Source: Lingula anatina
Lineage: Eukaryota; Brachiopoda; Lingulata; Lingulida; Lingulidae
Assembly: GCF_001039355.2 (NCBI RefSeq)
Contig: NW_019774936.1
Coordinates: forward strand, 124,001 to 188,000
DNA length: 64,000 nucleotides
Direction of reading: 5' to 3'
Both the position numbers and the translations under genes were made by a program. The notes under the pieces were generated by a model, which worked only from the letters and a program-made list of their open reading frames with translations, searched no databases and had not been told where the DNA came from. Below are positions 50,217 to 63,070 of this stretch, piece after piece. Each line of letters opens with the position of its first letter. Within the stretch, counting starts at the first letter, position 1.

Positions 50217-50222
50217 AATAAA
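50217..50222 (+). promoter_or_regulatory. Candidate polyadenylation signal of P7
   Basis: AATAAA about 1 kb after the stop; an earlier AATAAA near 50045 is also possible. A GGGAGTCGATGC variant of the shared 3' UTR motif lies near 50034. Confidence 0.4.
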
Positions 50223-50354
50223 TTCGAGTTCAAAACGTTTGTCACGAGTTGTTTAATGCTGAGAAAAACGTTGGAATTTGTCATATGTTTCTCTCAGTTA
50301 CAAATATTAGAACATAAAGTCAGTTTTAACTAGAAAAGCACTCCGAGAGCGCAG

Positions 50355-50568
50355 ACCTCCGCCAAGGCAGCAATTTTTATTATTATTATTGATTATTGAT
50401 TGATTATTGATCCAGATCACCACCAAAAACTAATCATCTGTTCCTTGGCCCACTTCTGATAGTTCCTAAAAATTTCATCAAAATCGGTCCACAACTTTTT
50501 GAATTATATTGATGACAAACAAACAAACAAACAAACAGGGGTGAAAATATAACCTCCTTGGCGGAGGT
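50355..50568. mobile_element. Dispersed CCTCCGCCAAGG-type element
   Basis: Perfect 13-bp terminal inverted repeats ACCTCCGCCAAGG / CCTTGGCGGAGGT bracket 214 bases with ATT-rich and (ACAA)n tracts. From memory, similar repeats are common in marine invertebrate genomes. Noncoding. Confidence 0.7.
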
Positions 50569-50574
50569 AATTAT

Positions 50575-51310
50575 AAAGATTTAGAGGCACAACAGAACCC
50601 TGAGGTTTCCCCGTATTAGAAAATATATTTAGATGTACAAGTTTAATGGCTGGAATTTAACATAAATTCATTCAAACGCTGGTCTAATTCTTCATATTTT
50701 AACAGGTTTTTACATAAAGAATTCAGATACTTTGCGACCCGTGTGTAGGATTACTAAATGCCAGATTTGGAACGGTAGGTGAATGCCCAGACGACGTTTA
50801 AGTGTTCTACGTTAGTGTTAACCTTTACTTAAGCCTGGATTACAATGTTACAATGATACGCCATATGAATAGTACATCATCCCTGTCAATACAAATGTCA
50901 CAGTAACGATATTCAGCATCGGAGCCGTTGTATGTACATATAGTTTTTTTGGGGGGAGGGGGGAGGAGTAATGATCACAGCTCACGGGAAACAAAATCAT
51001 CAAAACACAGTAAATAAAACTTTATTCATATTTTACCGAGAATGCGAGTCCGGTGAGTTGAAAATATATAGTATAATGAATTTGTTTCACGGTGGAAGAG
51101 GATTAAAAAGCCGTATTCACTAGTCACCCTAATGGGGTGCTTCACAGATCGCGCTAAGTAATATTAACATTTTGCGCATCTCGGGAAATGAAAAGTGGCT
51201 TTCGCGTGTTTAAAAAATACCAAATTGGAGCCTCATAAAAGTGGTCTTTCTACAAAAACCATTATGACTTCGGAATAAGCATGATTATAAAAACTAGCAT
51301 ACACATGGGC
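50575..51310. other. Intergenic P7-CapA-like
   Basis: No gene seen. CAGATACTTTGCGACCCGT near 50728 resembles CAGATACTTTGCAACCCGT at about 48508, a dispersed-repeat fragment. Confidence 0.4.
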
Positions 51311-51315
51311 ACTTT

Positions 51316-52473
51316 TCAAAAAAGAAACGAAGGGATTTGTCTTTTGACAGAGGGTATAACTAATCTCAGTTCAGTCCTGTGTCTCTCCACTCCTTCTCCA
51401 TATTCCTCACAAAGTTCAGCCATCTTTTCGTGTAGCCATTTTGTCGCCTCTTCATCAGCTTTTGTCACGCGCAGATTTTTCATCATAGTGGGGACCATCC
51501 TGAGCCCAACAACGTGCCCCGTGGTTGCATTTATATCGGCAAAATACATAAGACTGCGGTCGTTGTGGTACTTCGTTCGATTTGGTTTAAATTTGCCCTC
51601 ATAATCATTGAGGAAATCTCCACATCCATATATGATCAATTTACCGTTGTAAACTTCGATACCTTTCACGTGGTGAGAGGAATGACCGTGTATTACGTCC
51701 ACGCCGGCTACGTCGATGGCTGTGCGTGAAAACTCTCGCTCCGTGTGATAACTTTGCCATTGATAATTGGGTCCCCAGTGAACGGAAAAAATGGCGATGT
51801 CCCCAGGTTTCTTGACTCTTTTCACCCGAGCTGCTAGTTGTTTCACCACATAAGGGACGTCATCAAAGTTAAGAAGGTTTACCCCTGGTTTTGTCTCCGT
51901 AGCCTTCCATTCGTCATAGACGTGAGACGAATTATGACACCCTCCGAAGACTATGACGCGTCCCTAGTTCGGAACTTCAAAGATCGCCGGCAGTTGCGCT
52001 TCATATATATTCTCTCCTGCGCCAACGTACTTCAAGTCCGCTTCCTTTAAAGTAGTAAGTGTCTCAGCCAGACCGGGGTAGCCCCAATCCAGCACGTGGT
52101 TGTTGCTGAGGACACAGCAGTCCACACCGGCTGCTCGCAAAGATTGCACATGCTGAGGGTGCGTCCGGAAGTGAAATGATTTCCCCATCCACGGGGTTTC
52201 GCTTGTAGTGACGGCAGTTTCTAGGTTGATCAAACGGAAATCTGGTCTTTTCTCTCGTAGGATCTGTAAGGCATCTCCCCAGACATACTCCATTCCGATG
52301 TGCTTGGGCAGCGGGCCATTCTTCTCCACGGCAAGTTGAATGTATTCTCTAGCATCGCTCGCGTCCTCCTGATATATCCTTGGGTTACAATGATATGGTA
52401 GGATTTGATCTATTCCTCTCCCTAGCATTACGTCCCCTACCATGAAGACACGTATTATTTTATTCATCGTCAT
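51316..52473 (-). pseudogene. Intronless CapA-like (PGA_cap) protein gene with one in-frame stop
   Basis: A single 386-codon frame runs from ATG 52473 to the stop at 51316-51318, interrupted only by TAG at 51966-51964 (codon 170). Upstream: VFMVGDVMLGRGIDQ, LINLETAVTTSETPWMG, GVDCCVLSNNHVLDWG. Downstream in the same frame: GRVIVFGGCHNSSHVYDEW, IAIFSVHWGPNYQW, VDVIHGHSSHHVKGIEVYNG, LIIYGCGDFLNDYEG. These match the poly-gamma-glutamate capsule CapA/PGA_cap family, a metallophosphatase-like fold; metazoan members are of unknown role. The stop lies just before GRVIVFG, a conserved segment, so a protein ending there would lose half the domain. No other damage is visible: a very recent nonsense allele, a sequencing error, or an unusual recoding site. 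Absence of introns fits retrocopy or bacterial origin. Confidence 0.8.
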
Positions 52474-52479
52474 CTTTTA

Positions 52480-55085
52480 TGTGCCCCAAAAATTAACCAT
52501 GAAAAGATGCAGAGTTTGGCGGTTCATAGGATACGTTGTCTGAATATCCTTTTCCTTTCGCTCATCATATGCGAAAATAATGCCACAACGCCATTGGAAT
52601 GCAGACAATGCAATTAATTATGTGTGAACAGGTAACCAAGTGCAAATTTGCGAAGACAATGTCCTTTCTGCTTTACGAACGCTTATGGTTTACATGCTGA
52701 CCGTAAAAACACATACGCTTCTCTCAAAAACCATAGATCATGGCCATGCACTCGGTGATCCCACGCTGGATGTTTTATCTAAGTTCACCTGCCCTGCTCT
52801 TGACTGAATTCATACACATCCAACAACAGATCATCACACCGTGTCCCTCTTTACTGTAGAATCTTTTTCAACTGACCTTTTAAATGAAATGCCCATAAAA
52901 GAAGTGCGTTATGTTTGAGCTAACTGCAGTGGGTCTATATTGAACGGCCTCAGAACACCATGTACTTATTTTCTTCATTTCCACATATGGTTAACCGCAG
53001 GTCATATAATAGACTATAAGGACGCACTACCTTTACAGCTACGAGAGACTGGGTTTAACAATATACATGTGTAGCTTTCCCTGACGTGAATCCATATAGA
53101 TATTAAGGTCAACTCAATGGAAATTATTCACCTGTGGTTTTAAAAGTGCAATGTATGATAGCTTATTCATGCACTGTTAACGCTACGACGTTAAATGAAG
53201 ACTACTGTTAGAGCAGGGTCATAGCCACGCGGCCCACGCCACATACCCATTTACACCCATTTACAGAGATTATGTGACCGTGGCGTTACACTCGTACGCT
53301 GTATTCAGTTTAAGGGGTGTTTTTCTATGAAATGCGAATACTTTCTCTCAGTTATGCCGCGGAAGCTCGAGGTGTTCTGGCATTTATTGTCTACGGGCGA
53401 CAGTGTATTATACTGTCAGATAATCCGGCTTAAATGTCCGTCCCGCCTACTACAAGCTGTAAGGGGGTAATAAACTTTCGTGCCCGCTCGGCTGACAGCT
53501 ATTTAGCGTGAACCCCCAGGGAGTTAGGTCGATCTAGTTTGGATCGATCTAATCTCTGGGAATGGGGTCTAAGGCTGAAGGAGGGAGCGATGAGCGAGCT
53601 CATCTACATGTAAGGTGTGAAGCATGGGAGGGTGGGTGAATGTCGTAGGGGTAGCGGGGTCGCTCCCTTCTCACAAAGCAGAAATGTTCTTAACATCACA
53701 AAGCACAAATATCCTTAACATCACTTTGTCACGCTAAAGGTTTTCCCTAAACCTTGCTTAACTGGAATGCTTAATGATGGTTAGGGGGCGGGGTTACGCG
53801 CCCCCCCCCCCATCCCACACACCCACCTAATAGTCATACTCGTATAAGCACAGTACAGGAGTCGGAATTCATCAAATACTGATAATAACATATGCATTAA
53901 GAGTATAGGCATAAAACATCACTGGTGGATCCAGCATTTTCTATGGGTTGGGGCCGCGCAAAGAAAAAATGTCCTGCGAACCGATACAAGCATAAAAGAC
54001 GAGGACAATACCGCAATTATATGTAGGGTGCGGGGATGAAAATCTTTCTAAATTGTCTTGTCCCGCACATCATTTTTTTTTTTTTTGGGGGGGGGGGGGC
54101 AGGAGATGGAGTGACCAAAATTGGGTTGGGGTGGGGAGCGTGGGCGGCCCGATGCACTATTTACCCTGAAGTTGAAAACTCGATCGGTCATTTTTCATTT
54201 TTCGAGCCGAAACCGACAGTATTACGTTGTATATAAGCTATTCATACGCTGCCTAATACCAATCACTGCATGAGAAGCGTAACAGTTACGAATGTTTAGC
54301 TTCAAATTAGCTTATTCATCGTATGCCTAGCGTACCCTCAACCTGCGGGTGACGTACATGTAAATGTGTGCACCACTCAGAAATCGGGTGCAAAATTTCA
54401 TCACAACTTGAGGGTTTAATCCGAATGTTTAGTTTGCAAAACGTCATGCCTTTTAACGAAAAACTTTTTATCAAAAAAATATATATATTATATTAAAAAT
54501 ATTCGAAAAGTCCCATATTGCAGATTTGGTCAGATGTAAACATACAAAAATATAGCGAGATGTGGACTCTTCTTTTACTCGATCCCGATCTCTCTCTCCC
54601 CCCTCCCCCCCCCTCCCGCTAATGGATCTTCGCCCCAAAGATATTCCGCTCTGAAAGAGGTTCATACATAAGCCAGTCCCTTCAATCCACTTCTTATGTA
54701 CCGTTCTCCACATCAGTTGGAATGTCATGTCATCTATGCTCCTTAATGAGACGAATGTGCTCTATTTGGGTTTGATAAAATTGGGTCAATTTGCATCAAT
54801 ATTAATCGTGTAGTAACTGATTACCGTATTGAGTAAATCACGTTGACAACTTGTACTGCATGGAAGTATGAAAGCAATCGAAATGTGAAATCGTCATTCT
54901 CATAATAGAGCAGGAATGGTAAAATAAATATATAAATAACCATAAACTAAATAAGTAAATAACAATAACACCATTTGAAAACACATTAGATTCTATATTT
55001 GAACTAGTTTTAAATAAATAAACTAAATAAGTAAATAACAATAACACCATTTGAAAACACACGAGATTCTATATTTGAACTAGTT
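52480..55085. other. Intergenic CapA-like to MFS transporter
   Basis: No exon supported. Contains a MITE copy (53411-53570), a poly-T/poly-G run near 54068-54100 and a C/T-rich tract near 54584-54618. Confidence 0.4.
53411..53570 (-). mobile_element. ATCGATC-type MITE, copy C (truncated, inverted)
   Basis: Reverse complement reads AGACCCCATTCCCAGAGATT and follows copy B closely through the shared middle (GTAGGCGGGACGGACATTTA), then stops before the other end. Confidence 0.7.
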
Positions 55086-55087
55086 TT
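54944..55087. repeat. 76-bp tandem duplication
   Basis: Two copies (54944-55019 and 55020-55087) sharing CACCATTTGAAAACACA and GATTCTATATTTGAACTAG. The second ends against the 3' end of the MFS transporter coding region. Confidence 0.85.
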
Positions 55088-55090
55088 GGA

Positions 55091-58000
55091 TCACTTTGGC
55101 TGTATTTGTATCGATTCAAAAGTTATATTTCTGGCAAAAAGGGCCGTTGTTTCTGATGGCTTATCGCTTTTGTTGTGTAATGCAATTTTGCTTTCCCTTG
55201 GCCTCGTATTGAATATTGACGGTGCTGACATCTGTCGTTTTGCAATAACTGGGACTGAGGACGTGGGGACAGTGTACCAAAATCTGTTACATAAGATAAT
55301 TATGATCTGGGAAGCCAGGGCGATACAGTAACACAGTCCACATGCGTTGAATACCAAGGTGTAGGACCTGAACGCATCCAGAGCGAGCCCTAAAGTGATA
55401 AAAACATCATGTTATGAGCAAACGAACATGTCAATTAATATAACGCTAATTTCTATAATGTTCTTCTAAACCTCCCCACCCCCACCAAAAAATAACCAAA
55501 TCTTAAATCTGGACAAGCTATGTATATTGATTTTGAAGGGTTTTATGATAGCAGCGAACATTTGCAAATTATAAATAGTTACAGCAATTCTCATCATCTT
55601 TTCATCAATGATCGTGTTCAAATTGGTCCTGCATGATCACGGTCTTGACTTTGAATGACTTAAATAATACTCTACGTGCATAAATCACTATATTTTCCTA
55701 TTATTATGGAGCCAATGGCCCAGTTTGTAGATTATATAAAAATATCCTTTTTGTTCTGCTCCTTACACCGAAGTGTCACACACGCCGAGTCTCAAAATAT
55801 ATATATTACCAGACTTTGGCGCTTTCAGACACTAGGCCATGTACTTGAATTCATGAAAGCACTCGCCATTTCTTCTCACTACCCACCTGCTAGATAACCT
55901 CCGGACCCCAATCCAAGGCCCCATCCAACACGCTGAATGAGAAATAAATTGTGAACACTTTCACCTCCCATGACTTCATTACAGGCAGCGTAACCACCAG
56001 CAATGATAGGACCCTGCCCGACTCCTAGAACTGAATTACACGTATTAACAGTAGAATAAATATATTGCTCAATTTAATTACCCTGTGCCACAATTGACAA
56101 ACTTTGGATATATAACCATCTATCTGTGCAGTGCATTACAATAGGCGTAGTTCGTCTCCGATAAAAAAAAATCTCACAATTTTCATCATCATCCTCAAAA
56201 TGACCTCCCAATACTAGTATAAGGAATGGAAGTGTGAAACATCGGTTTCATAAATCACTTTACATATTACAAAGTATATTACAAAATCACAAAGGCTATG
56301 TGACACAAGATATATGAGTCTGCTGAAACGACACTTCTTAAGGGAAAATATATATACTAAAACACGAATTATTCTCCTTCAAAAATCAAATCGCTAGAAA
56401 ATGAGAACCTACCTGCTCCAAATGTGATAGCACCAATCAAAGAGTTGCTCGTGGGAAAAATAAAACAAACAAGAGACAACATCAGGGAGCATCCGGCAAA
56501 CATGTATAACAAGTAACTTTTGAGGTAGTCGCCTAAAATTCCAACAAGAAGTCGAGACACGAAGTTTCCGACGCCTTCTGCCGCGAGAGGCAAGGTAGAG
56601 ACCAGCCCATGGAATCCTTTATCTTCAGCGTATTTTACCTGCAACAAACAATAAAGTTAAAAAGGTAGCACAAGCAAAAAAAAACTCAAATCATAATAAA
56701 TAACGAATAATAAATATATGACAAAACACCTTAAAACAAGACAAAAAGCGACCGAATCATCTGATGAAGCTATTGGCAAAGATTTATTTTCGGTTATATA
56801 TAATGGCTTTCTTTCAACAGTAGTTTTGGGATGTGAAGCATGTATTTACATGTGCTATATTCAGAAATAACGACTGAAAGATAAAATTATTAGAGCATAA
56901 AATGAAATAAGCTTACAATGTGTATTTTTAAAAAAAGCATGTTCATATAGACCTTATTAATAGGCTGTGTTAGTTTGGGGCCATTCAGAGTAGGGGACTA
57001 ACTAGTCCGAGGGCCAAATATGGCCGACCCACTTGAATACTTCCCAACGGGGTAATTATTTACCCGCACGAAAATGCAGCAAAGAAGCATTAACGCAGTA
57101 GTGGTGTGGAGCATATTTGCAGTAGAAATGCAGTATAGCCTACTGCAATTCTACTTCAAAATTTACATAGGGTTGTACAGAGGAGGAGCATTAATGCAGT
57201 AGATTAGCAGCATGATAGAAGCATGTTTCAAATATGCTAATGAGCTCCCTACTCGAAGCAGCTTTGAGGCATGTTTGCAGTATGATTGCAGTAGTCTACT
57301 GCGCTGGAGTATCTACTGCGTTTTCTTGCGGGTAGTGTCTATTAGCGGATTAGACGGCAAGCTTTGTAGTAGGTCGCCGTATTTGACCCTCGGACTAGTA
57401 AGTCCCCTATTCTGAATGATGCCTTTGTGATCTTTGGGGCACCCTTTGCGTGATTTTTTTCGCAAAAAAAGTAATTTTTTTCCTACACACGAATCATTGC
57501 TCAACCTGGACTTGGACTGGACGTTTTTTTTTACCATTTTAAATTAAATAATTTCGTTTAAAATGACTGACCAGTCATTTAGTAGCTTTGCATGAGGGAC
57601 ATTGTCTTAGGGACATTTTCAAACACGTATGGTGTACCTTTAAACTTACCATAAATGTATAAATAAAGGATTGGCATAATCCTTTGCACAAAGTTGTCGT
57701 AAACCAAAGGGACATAACGGTCACTTTTGTCCATCCTGTCCAGGATGTAGTATGTAGTTTATTTTCACAACTCTGTGATTTTACCACGTCTTCTAGTTTT
57801 GGTTCCCGATATACCCATCCGGTAAAAACACCAAGGAGCACACCAAAACACATTAAACACAGAAACGAACATCTCCAACCGCAAATGGATATAATCCACC
57901 TGACCAGTAAGGGTACCGTGACGAATCCTGCAAATAAATAATGTCTTAATTATTTTCTAGAGACACAAATGCATGGGGGAATTATTAGTACATAAATTCT

Positions 58001-58903
58001 ATCGGTCTCATTTCTATTCTACCGGTAGACTACATAAAGAAATGCCACAAAATAAAACGTTACAGGTACATGTATCCCACTGTTGTTAGCAGCACTATAT
58101 TTAAGTTACATATGAAGTCGAAACTTTGCCACTTAACTCGACCAAATAACATCATATAGTTTCTAATAGCATAACTTTAAGAAAGGGCACCGTCTCATAA
58201 TTCACGATATACGCTTTTTGAATAAATACTTTCTGTTTTCTTCCTCTGCTATATGTTACCCTCGGTCGTTTCAGCCCTGCATTTCAATATGTATGCTATA
58301 GACCGTGCAGCAGTAATGCGCCAAACATTACAATTTTCTATGTCATTTGGCGGATTTTAGGAAATGGAAAGACGGATAAATAGGTCAGGTTTCCGACCGG
58401 GAAATTACGGAAGTTGTAGCTTTGCAGTTATATATTTGCTGAACAAGTAAAGACAAAAATGCAAATCACTACGCTATATTTACCCAAAGGCAAAGTCATC
58501 TCTTGAAAGCTGGTAGCAAATACATGGAAACGATGGTGCCACGGGAACCACTCATCCAAAAGAAATGGCACTGAGGTCGAACAGAAACTCAGTCCAAATC
58601 CATATATTACGGGTCGTGAAATTGTTAGAAAAACCATATTGGGGGCAATGGCACTCAGGCCAAGTCCTAGACAGCAAATAGCCAAACCAATCCGTATGGT
58701 CCACGGGCGCCCTAATACATCAGCTATCATCTTTGCTAGATGACTGGGAACATATATGAAGGCAAACAAAAGGGACTGGTTCAGACCTGGAAAACGTGAT
58801 CAAAGATATTATATAAAAAGGCTTTTTTTTTCAGTTTATGCACTTCACTGTATACCACTGAAACATTAAGCACAATTCATACTGATTCTTTTGGACTCAA
58901 ACG

Positions 58904-58934
<31 letters not shown>

Positions 58935-59126
58935 TTGTGTGTGAGAGAGAGAGAAGGAGAGAAGGAGAGAGGTTGCCAGCTTACCTAACACAAAAGCAGA
59001 ACTGTACATGTCAGAACTAGGCTGGTTGAATTCCGAAACTATGTCAGACCAAGATGTGGTTGATCCTCCGGAGAATATAGACATCGGTAAAACCGCAGCC
59101 AGTATGATGTAACCGTAATAAATCAT
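55091..59126 (-). CDS. MFS transporter, monocarboxylate/OFA-like
   Basis: Six exons read leftward: 59126-58985, 58786-58484, 57927-57650, 56638-56413, 56030-55887 and 55389-55091, all with GT-AG ends and matching phases, giving 463 aa, normal for a 12-helix MFS protein. Features: YYGYIILAAVLPMSIFSGGS at the first helix; DVLGRPWTIRIGLAICCLGL, the cytoplasmic loop 2-3 motif (DxxGRP); a central hydrophilic loop (REPKLEDVVKSQSCENKL); EGVGNFVSRLLVGILGDYL, the repeat of the loop motif in the second half; and a polar C-terminal tail. It should move small organic anions across a membrane by analogy with the family; substrate unknown. The start is the first in-frame ATG after an upstream TAA; a GTAAGT near 59140 raises the chance of another 5' exon. 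Alternative start 59126 is therefore provisional. Confidence 0.82.
56979..57423. mobile_element. ~445-bp MITE with ~42-bp terminal inverted repeats
   Basis: Left end GGCCATTCAGAGTAGGGGAC pairs with right end GTCCCCTATTCTGAATGATG, continuing through CTAGTCCGAGGG / CCCTCGGACTAG. Lies in an intron of the MFS gene. A related fragment (CAAATATGGCCAACCCACTT) occurs near 59990-60010. Confidence 0.75.
58909..58968. repeat. TG/GA microsatellite in MFS intron
   Basis: (TG)n then (GA)n just downstream of the first MFS exon on the minus strand. The His-Thr runs read through it are not protein. Confidence 0.9.
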
Positions 59127-61089
59127 GACACCCAAAAAGACTTACATGATGGCGATGAATTGCTGAAAGAAATAAATGTGCCACAAACTTTAACAAATAT
59201 TCTAATCGATTTACTGGTATCATAACTAAATATCCTTTTTATTTATTTGTACATTAATGTATTTCATCGCATTAATTTATTTATTATTCTTTATAACATC
59301 TTGGAATAGCAGTATAAAATAGTGTAATGTACTAACTTACTACACGCTCCTGCCTACTACACGCTTTGGAAATATCTAAATACAGCTGAAGCGAAGCTAT
59401 TAGTTAAGGTAGGGCTGTACAAGACTGTTGCTGTTGCTCCAAAGGGTTTTTGATACTGATACCCCTTACTGTTTATTGGTATTTGACCAATTGGCGAAGT
59501 CCATTTTTACAGGGCATGTACCTTTACTTTAAACATTAAACAGTTTGCTCTATTTATACTGTTTCCTATTGGTTACACCCCTCTGTCGGGGACGTTGGAT
59601 AACATAGGAGTTTTAATTAATCATCTAAGGTACAATGCAGGTGCTGTCAAATACCACATGGTACAAATTTAAACTAAAACTTTTAAGCTTAAATTTCTTT
59701 TAGGGGTGTGCAGAAATCTAAAGAAAAGGTGTCGAACAGTGTGAACATTTTTCATTTAATCCGCACAAAAGTAATTCACATTAACGCTCTACCGCTCTTA
59801 AACTTATGGTACGTTGCACACACACCATGTTGCTATTACTGTACTAGTCTCGGTATTTATGTACATTATCAAACTTAAGTCCACATGTTTCATATACCTG
59901 CCACACCCAATCCCTCTTGTTGATTTGATTTGAAGATTTAGGCCGCAATCACTACCAAAGTTGATCCGTAGATCAACAGACCCACGGATCAAATATGGCC
60001 AACCCACTTGAAAGCTTACCGCGTAATCCCTATTCAGTGTCTATTAGGGAATTATGCAGCAAACTTTCCAGTTGGTCGACCACATTAGATTAGCGGATTG
60101 GATAGCACTTGGATCAACTGGTTTTGCAGGTAGCCAAGCTGCCAAACATAGCAATGAAACTCTTGACATTTTGAAAAGTAATAGTATTAGTACTAGACTA
60201 AATAGCAACACATTCTGCTACAAAGATATATACTGCTGTAGTTAAACACATTTTTATTTTGGGTTTACTTTTTGATAGTCTAGCTTCCAGGGGAAACATC
60301 GGGAACCATTCTGTCTTCCGAACCCTTCCTAAAACAAAAGCCATTGCTTGTTTAAGGATTGGAACACTTCCATAAGCCAATCCAGACCCAATTTGTGCAA
60401 AATTTTCTTATCTAATTTTAAATATGTAGAATATTGAACGGGCCCAACATGCACTTCATATTGACATACATGTACTCGACTTCTGACGCCATTGCAGACT
60501 GCAGAATATCGATATCCGAAGCAGATGTAAGTATAATAAAATATAAGTATGTAACATAAGAACATTTTATACAGGTATCTGCTGACATAATTAAAATTAC
60601 TTCGGTGTTTTTTGGGTGTTTTTATCACTACTAATCTTAAATGGTCTGAGTTACCATACGTTGATGCCCTAGACAAAACAGATCTCGTTACTTTAAAAGA
60701 GAGGAGTATAGACTTCTGCGAAAATAAAAAATGAAAGAGATAAGCTTAAACGCCTATTAAGTTGCAAACCACACAGAAAACCAAGGCCTAGTCAGTCAAA
60801 TTTTAGTGTACCAAAATTCAGAACCGAACGTTTTGAAAGCACCTTTATCTCTTTTTCTTTATCAAACTTTAAGTGGTCTGTGTTTTATTTTGGAACTCCT
60901 CTTGGTCTTTATTTGTATATCCTTTATTGATATCCTTTTCTTTTTCAAACTCGTAGTGGTCTGTGTTTTATTTACATTCTGGCTCATTCTGGTCGTATTG
61001 TACATCCTTCATTTTAATACGTAAATTTGTAATTTATTTTTCTAATCCAGATATGTACAAACCTGTTGGCGACTATGTTTCAATAAACA

Positions 61090-61131
61090 TTATTATTATT
61101 ATTATTATTAATTATTATTATTATTATTATT
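61090..61131. repeat. ATT trinucleotide microsatellite
   Basis: (ATT)n interrupted once by TTAATT. Confidence 0.9.
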
Positions 61132-61240
61132 GTACTCTACGAATTAACCAATTTCATTGTCCATCATTTTAATTCTTGCTTTGAACTTCTTATTCTTTTT
61201 CCTGCTCTGCCTACTCATCTTTTCTTCCTAACACTTGCCA

Positions 61241-61500
61241 CTCACCTTTGGTGTGCGCTATGGTCTTCGTCCTTCTATCGACACTGCACACTGACAGCGA
61301 AGCCGAAACGCCACCGACGAGGTGCCCGTGCGCTTTGGTGTATTTCTTTGTACTGATGATCTTTTAACTTACGTACTTTGTACGAACGAACATGAAATTA
61401 CTGTAGCTATCAAAGGTCTTATGTGGGACTCGGAAACGGATCAGTAGTTTTGGGTCACTTAGGCGCATTGTTATAAAGTAAATTACAGCAAAGTGTTGAG
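61241..61500 (+). repeat. Degenerate direct repeat, block 1
   Basis: Matches 62815-63070 at intervals: CGAAGCCGAAACGCCACCGA against CGAACCCAAGACACCACCGA, then TATTTCTTTGTAC and GATCAGTAGTTTTGGGTCAC. Too diverged to name; probably copies of one transposable element. Confidence 0.55.
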
Positions 61501-62814
61501 GCGTTCAGTGCACTCTGATGCAAAAAAATTACTTAAGGCGGACAATCAGTAGACCTGCACACAAATAGACTATTATGGCAAAGCATCCGCAACAAAGGAA
61601 ATATCGATTCGCTGTATGTGAAAAAGGGATTACACCCCTGGAAGTTGCCAGTGATTAGTGAATGGAGAGGTCTGTGTCCAATGATTTCTTGATGAATGTT
61701 CGGTGTATTCAGTTTGCTTCATGAGTCCAACTTCATGGCTATGCATGTTAAAGAAGTGGCCACGGGTGTTACCCAATACATGTAGCTTCATAATGGAAGA
61801 GGGTGTTGGAAGTTGCCTTGGACTACCCCTTTTTAACAGGAATCAAGCTATCACAGGACTTAACCAGATATAGCTCCAATCTAGAATGGTACTGTCCACC
61901 CTGTGCCCTCTGCAGTATGACTTTTTTAGGAAGATTTAATTTTAGGAAGATTTAATCATTCAAGACGACATTCTCATCAAAACAGTAAAGTCATGTATTT
62001 CCACGACTTGGGTTGATCAGATTCTATTGTGTCAATTATCTTAGTAAAAGGTCGCACCTGACATTTTGCTCTTGTTCTGGCCGAACACCGCTCGAACACC
62101 GTATTTATTTTCTGTCACGGTCTTTCTGTCCATCCAAGTAAACCAAAACTATACCCTCTTCTCCAACGTAGTGACACAAACACCTGCCTTTCAAACTTTG
62201 TTTATGCTCTTGTTTACGTAGTCCAGATGTCAAAATCATGATCATGAAAACATTTTTACTACTGTCCATTTTTCACTCTATGTCATTAAATCAATATTTT
62301 AATAATAAATTAGATAATGCATTTTTTAGTATTTTGTTAAAAACGTTTGATATATGTCAGTGGCACAGTTAAACGACGTCCCAAACTGAACCCAAACGAC
62401 CCGAATGGTAAGAAACAAACACGCCAGAATTATTAAGAGGTGTGAGATGATAATGAATTAAAACAATGTTATCTTATGTATTGTGATCCTAGTATTATGT
62501 CTTAAACTGCTACACGCGCCTAACGTGCACTTGAAACAAGGTTTCTTTGAAATATATTATCTAATTGATTATTCGGGATTGACATCCAAATGCACATATG
62601 AGTATTTATTATTATAAAATATCGGTTTGTGAAAAAGAACACTTGATACCTACTTACATAAACAGGATTACTTATAGTCTATGGATGAACCGATATCAAT
62701 ATTCTCGCCTTGCTTGTCCAGGGTATATCATAATAATCCGTATAATTCTTGATTTGAAATTCTTATCACTTTCCCTACTCAGCCTATTCTTCTATTCTAT
62801 CCACCACTAGCCTC

Positions 62815-63070
62815 ACACCTACCGTAAATACCATGGTCTATGTTCCCCTGTCGCCATTAAACATTGATAGCGAACCCAAGACACCACCGACAAAGACACC
62901 TTTATGTCCGCACGCTTTGTCTATTTCTTTGTACCCATGATCTTGTAAATTAAATTATTTTTTATACACGAATATAAAAATAAAAGGTTTTCTGTCGGGC
63001 TACATTAGCAGACGGGTCAGTAGTTTCGGGTCACATGAGCGTAATATTATAACGTATGCTAATATTATAT
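62815..63070 (+). repeat. Degenerate direct repeat, block 2
   Basis: Counterpart of 61241-61500, about 1.57 kb downstream. The phrase GATATAGCTCCAATCTAGAATG also occurs after both blocks (near 61868 and 63883). Confidence 0.55.

Noticed and set aside
60329-60676. 115-aa minus-strand ORF
   Set aside because: Low-complexity aromatic composition without domain or splice context.
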